From: Candidatus Zipacnadia bacterium
GTDB lineage: Bacteria > Armatimonadota > Zipacnadia > Zipacnadales > Zipacnadaceae
NCBI GenBank assembly: GCA_029821195.1
Contig: JALGTU010000008.1
Span: forward strand, 1 to 38,783
DNA: 38,783 bases
Direction of reading: 5' to 3'
Below, in pieces: positions 36,501 through 38,783 of the stretch (its first letter is position 1; each line of letters begins with the position of its first letter). The translations under genes were made by a program, and so were the position numbers. Below the pieces are notes generated by a model, which was given only the letters and a program-made list of their open reading frames with translations, was not told where the DNA came from and did not search any database.

Positions 36501-38483
36501 GAAAACCTCGCCGAGCTGCCACTGGCGCCAGGTCGTCTCGAACCAGGGATCTTCGTCGGGAATCGGTCGTACCGCAGAGACACTCCTCTGAAAAGTACCG
36601 TCATCGGCCAGGCGGACCTCCAGAATCTCCTCGCGCATGGCCTCATTCTCGGCCCGGTGACGGAGCTGTGTGCCTTGCCTGGTGGTCACCTCGCACTCGC
36701 CCGCGGCATCGAGGATCAAATAGGAGCCCCGACTCCCCCCCCCACGCGCAACGTAGTCATCGAGCGCCTCCAGGAAGGCCAGTTGCGCCAGACATAATTC
36801 TTCATTCTCCACCGCGGCGAGCAATTGCGTGCCGCCGCTCACGCGCATGCCTTGCTCGTGAATCTGCCGGTACTGCCGCCACGCCTGCGCAAGCGCGTCC
36901 GAGATCTCCCCGGCTTCCCGCAGAAATCCAGCATACTGAGTCATCCGCTGCTGGATCTCGTGCCGCACCTGCCCCACCGCCGGTGCCGAGCCCGGGGCAC
37001 GGCGATATTGGTCAAGGCGGCCGGCGCACTGCTGTACGCGCGGGATCCCCACTGCAACGAATTCAGCAAGCGGCATCGGGCTGTCTGCGTAGCGATTGGC
37101 GATGTACTGAGCAGCGCGCAGACCGCCCACCTGACCCGCATTCAGCGCGCTGCCGCCGGGTCGCACCCCGTGAGTGCCGCAGACCTCACCGATGGCAAAT
37201 AGGTGCGGGACATCGGTCTCCCACCAGGTGTCGGCACGGACACCGCCGTTGCAATGCTGCGCGCATACCGCCACGGGCAGCGGCTTGCGCAGGTCCACGC
37301 CGTGGTCTTCGTATATCTGGATCGCGGCCGGGTTAATCTGGACCAGGCGCTCGTACGGCGTTGCAGCAGTGGCCCCGCACCGGAGGAGGTACTCCTGGGC
37401 CTCCTCGGCGAGAATATCCAGCGAGAAGGCATCTCCGCCAGGATTCTGCGTGAAGTCCATATATACCTTCAGGCCGCGCTGACGCTGCTGGTGCACGGCG
37501 ATGTCCACCAGCGAAGAGCCCATATTCCGGGCGCGCGCCGCGCTCACCGGCCACTGGTAGCCCTTCAGGAAGATATTGGTGGCCTGCTGGCCCAAGTCAA
37601 CGAAATAATCATCCAGGAAGTAGCTGCGCTCGCCCTCGGGTGAGTCAGCGGCGAAATAGGACGGCACCGCCTGCTGATAGGAGCCAGACAGGTTCCAGCG
37701 GAAGCCCACCGAGGCCAGTCCGAACTGCGACTCAGTCAGATTCTGGGCCACCGCGCCAGCGCGCAGGGCCAGGCCCAGGCTGCCCACCTGGCCCACCGGA
37801 TAGACGCTGTCGGCGTAGATCTCACCGGGCCCGCCGGTGGCCAGAACTACGTTCTGGGTGCTGAAGATGACCAGCCCGTAGTTGGACGTGTCCACTTCAG
37901 CTTTATTTATCGCGACCGCGCCAATTACGCGGCGACCAGATGCCTCATCAATCGTAAGAAGCTCAACTATTTTATACCCGTCAAATATTTGTGTACCGTT
38001 GCGGCGGATATTCTCCAGCGACTTCCCGACCATTAACCAGGAGGTCTTGGGGCCCGCCGAGGTGCCCCGGCGACGGGGATCGTGATCGGTCTTGTAACCA
38101 ATGTAAGCGCCGTAGCGATCGCAGGGGAAGGGCACGCCATTCTTGACGAGATGGAAGAACTCCTGGGCGGAGCAGGCGGCCTCGACGTAAGCAATATCGC
38201 CGTGGCACATCCCCCCCGCCGTGAGCGTACGAGCCAGGTCCATTGGGCTGTCGCCGGCGTCGCCGAAGACGCCGAGCTTGTAATAAGTCTGCTTGTCCGA
38301 GCCAGAGTTGTTGGAAGTCCCGGCGCCGAGTTGATCAGTAACTATCGCGATGTCCCGGCAGCCGTAGTCGTACAGGTGCTCGGCGCAATTAAGCCCGGCC
38401 GCGCCGCTGCCCACGATGATCGTATTCAACGAATACACCGGCACCGAACCGACGCCAGGAAGCTCCACAGTATCGCTAGTCAT
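36492..38483 (-). CDS. FAD-dependent oxidoreductase, fumarate reductase/aspartate oxidase-type flavoprotein
   Basis: A 663-residue flavoprotein related to succinate dehydrogenase/fumarate reductase and adenylylsulfate reductase flavoprotein subunits and to L-aspartate oxidase. The dinucleotide-binding start is TIIVGSGAAGLNCAEHLY (about 21-38), followed by GAGTSNNSGSDKQTYYKLG. VVLATGGPGEIYADSVYPVG is the second FAD motif. HCNGGVRADTWWETDVPHLF with AIGEVCGTHGVRPGGSALNA is the usual FAD-capping region at about 413-452. No iron-sulfur or membrane-anchor subunit gene is adjacent, so a soluble enzyme is likely. The electron donor and substrate cannot be inferred. GGGAG precedes ATG 38483. It follows the acetate kinase gene by 51 bases on the same strand. 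Confidence 0.85.
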   Translation of the reverse strand: MTSDTVELPGVGSVPVYSLNTIIVGSGAAGLNCAEHLYDYGCRDIAIVTDQLGAGTSNNSGSDKQTYYKLGVFGDAGDSPMDLARTLTAGGMCHGDIAYVEAACSAQEFFHLVKNGVPFPCDRYGAYIGYKTDHDPRRRGTSAGPKTSWLMVGKSLENIRRNGTQIFDGYKIVELLTIDEASGRRVIGAVAINKAEVDTSNYGLVIFSTQNVVLATGGPGEIYADSVYPVGQVGSLGLALRAGAVAQNLTESQFGLASVGFRWNLSGSYQQAVPSYFAADSPEGERSYFLDDYFVDLGQQATNIFLKGYQWPVSAARARNMGSSLVDIAVHQQRQRGLKVYMDFTQNPGGDAFSLDILAEEAQEYLLRCGATAATPYERLVQINPAAIQIYEDHGVDLRKPLPVAVCAQHCNGGVRADTWWETDVPHLFAIGEVCGTHGVRPGGSALNAGQVGGLRAAQYIANRYADSPMPLAEFVAVGIPRVQQCAGRLDQYRRAPGSAPAVGQVRHEIQQRMTQYAGFLREAGEISDALAQAWRQYRQIHEQGMRVSGGTQLLAAVENEELCLAQLAFLEALDDYVARGGGSRGSYLILDAAGECEVTTRQGTQLRHRAENEAMREEILEVRLADDGTFQRSVSAVRPIPDEDPWFETTWRQWQLGEVFDK

Positions 38484-38534
38484 TGCACTGCTCCCTATAC
38501 AAAACTATTGGCTGGCGGATGAGGACAGGTGACG

Positions 38535-38783
38535 TCACGCCCGCGCTTCGCGTACAACCTGGGCGGTATCGCGGGCGATCATCAGCTCCTCGTCGGTGGG
38601 GATTACCAGCAGGTAGCCGGGACTGTCATCCGTGCTAATCAGGGCAACCGATCCACCAGCAGGAATGCTCTGGTTCCTGTGTTCGTCCAGGCGCAGGCCC
38701 AGGAACTCGAGGCCCCGGACGCACTCCCGGCGAATGTCGGGGGCATTCTCCCCTATTCCCGCAGTGAAGACCACTGCATTCAC
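38535..38783 (-). CDS. ackA: Acetate kinase, C-terminal part
   Basis: Only the last 83 codons are in the window; the gene continues past base 38783. AckA interconverts acetate plus ATP with acetyl phosphate plus ADP, part of substrate-level phosphorylation or acetate uptake. The visible segment has AVVFTAGIGENAPDIRRECV, the family's conserved GIGEN loop near the nucleotide site, then LEFLGLRLDEHRN, ALISTDDSPGYLLVIPTDEE and LMIARDTAQVV, the standard C-terminus (VIPTNEEL-IA-D in relatives). No stop or frameshift is seen. It reads toward the FAD oxidoreductase gene and may share its transcript. Confidence 0.95.
   Translation of the reverse strand: MNAVVFTAGIGENAPDIRRECVRGLEFLGLRLDEHRNQSIPAGGSVALISTDDSPGYLLVIPTDEELMIARDTAQVVREARA

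Overview
The window is about 38.8 kb of GC-rich, densely packed bacterial DNA with no tRNA or rRNA genes, no insertion sequence and no CRISPR array that I can see. The KDO genes (kdsB, kdsA, kdsD) imply a cell with an outer membrane and an LPS-like glycolipid. Two tandem prepilin-like DUF1559 proteins start with the [20 protein letters not shown] leader followed by LFPVFARA. In my experience that string is typical of Armatimonadota and their uncultured relatives, so I place the organism there as an inference, not a proof. Housekeeping genes are close to bacterial consensus, while many neighbours belong to poorly studied families.

Layout. 1-10459 (+): a frameshifted zinc-type alcohol dehydrogenase remnant, prmA, the KDO block kdsB-kdsA-kdsD, a calcineurin-like phosphoesterase sitting where kdsC often lies, a divergent coaX, a translationally coupled pair (a family usually labelled 'quinate 5-dehydrogenase' plus a protein resembling cyanobacterial acyl-ACP reductase), lysS, and a UbiA-family prenyltransferase of the decaprenyl-phosphate phosphoribosyltransferase type. 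10415-15096 (-): gntR, a YfhO-type membrane protein, a GT2 glycosyltransferase and an SMR/EamA-type small transporter. Together with the convergent UbiA gene they look like a module for making, flipping and using a polyprenyl-phosphate sugar. 15097-15613 is a regulatory gap holding two good sigma70-type promoters, a triple TATACT repeat and a 100-bp inverted-repeat element.

15614-17286 (+): two prepilin-like proteins followed by a strong intrinsic terminator. 17492-21634 (+): a giant exported protein with an S55 (SpoIVB-like) protease domain, a predicted beta-propeller and Ig-like modules. 21556-30049 (-): hpt, rho, a small exported helical protein and a GT4 glycosyltransferase form one likely operon that ends at a candidate terminator. 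carB and mtnA follow. hpt lies about 380 nt downstream of a consensus promoter, giving a long unexplained leader. 30496-31326 (-): a divergent thymidylate synthase. 31548-36476 (+): an operon of archaeal-type phosphoglycerate mutase, an unknown secreted protein, an unknown TIM-barrel-like protein and a DUF4127 protein. 36492-38783 (-): an FAD-dependent oxidoreductase and the 3' part of acetate kinase.

The parts most likely to hold undescribed biology are the AAR-like/'quinate dehydrogenase' pair, the polyprenyl-phosphate sugar module with its GntR regulator, the apgM-secreted-TIM-DUF4127 operon, the protease-propeller protein, and the non-coding structures at 15144-15372 and 30050-30463.
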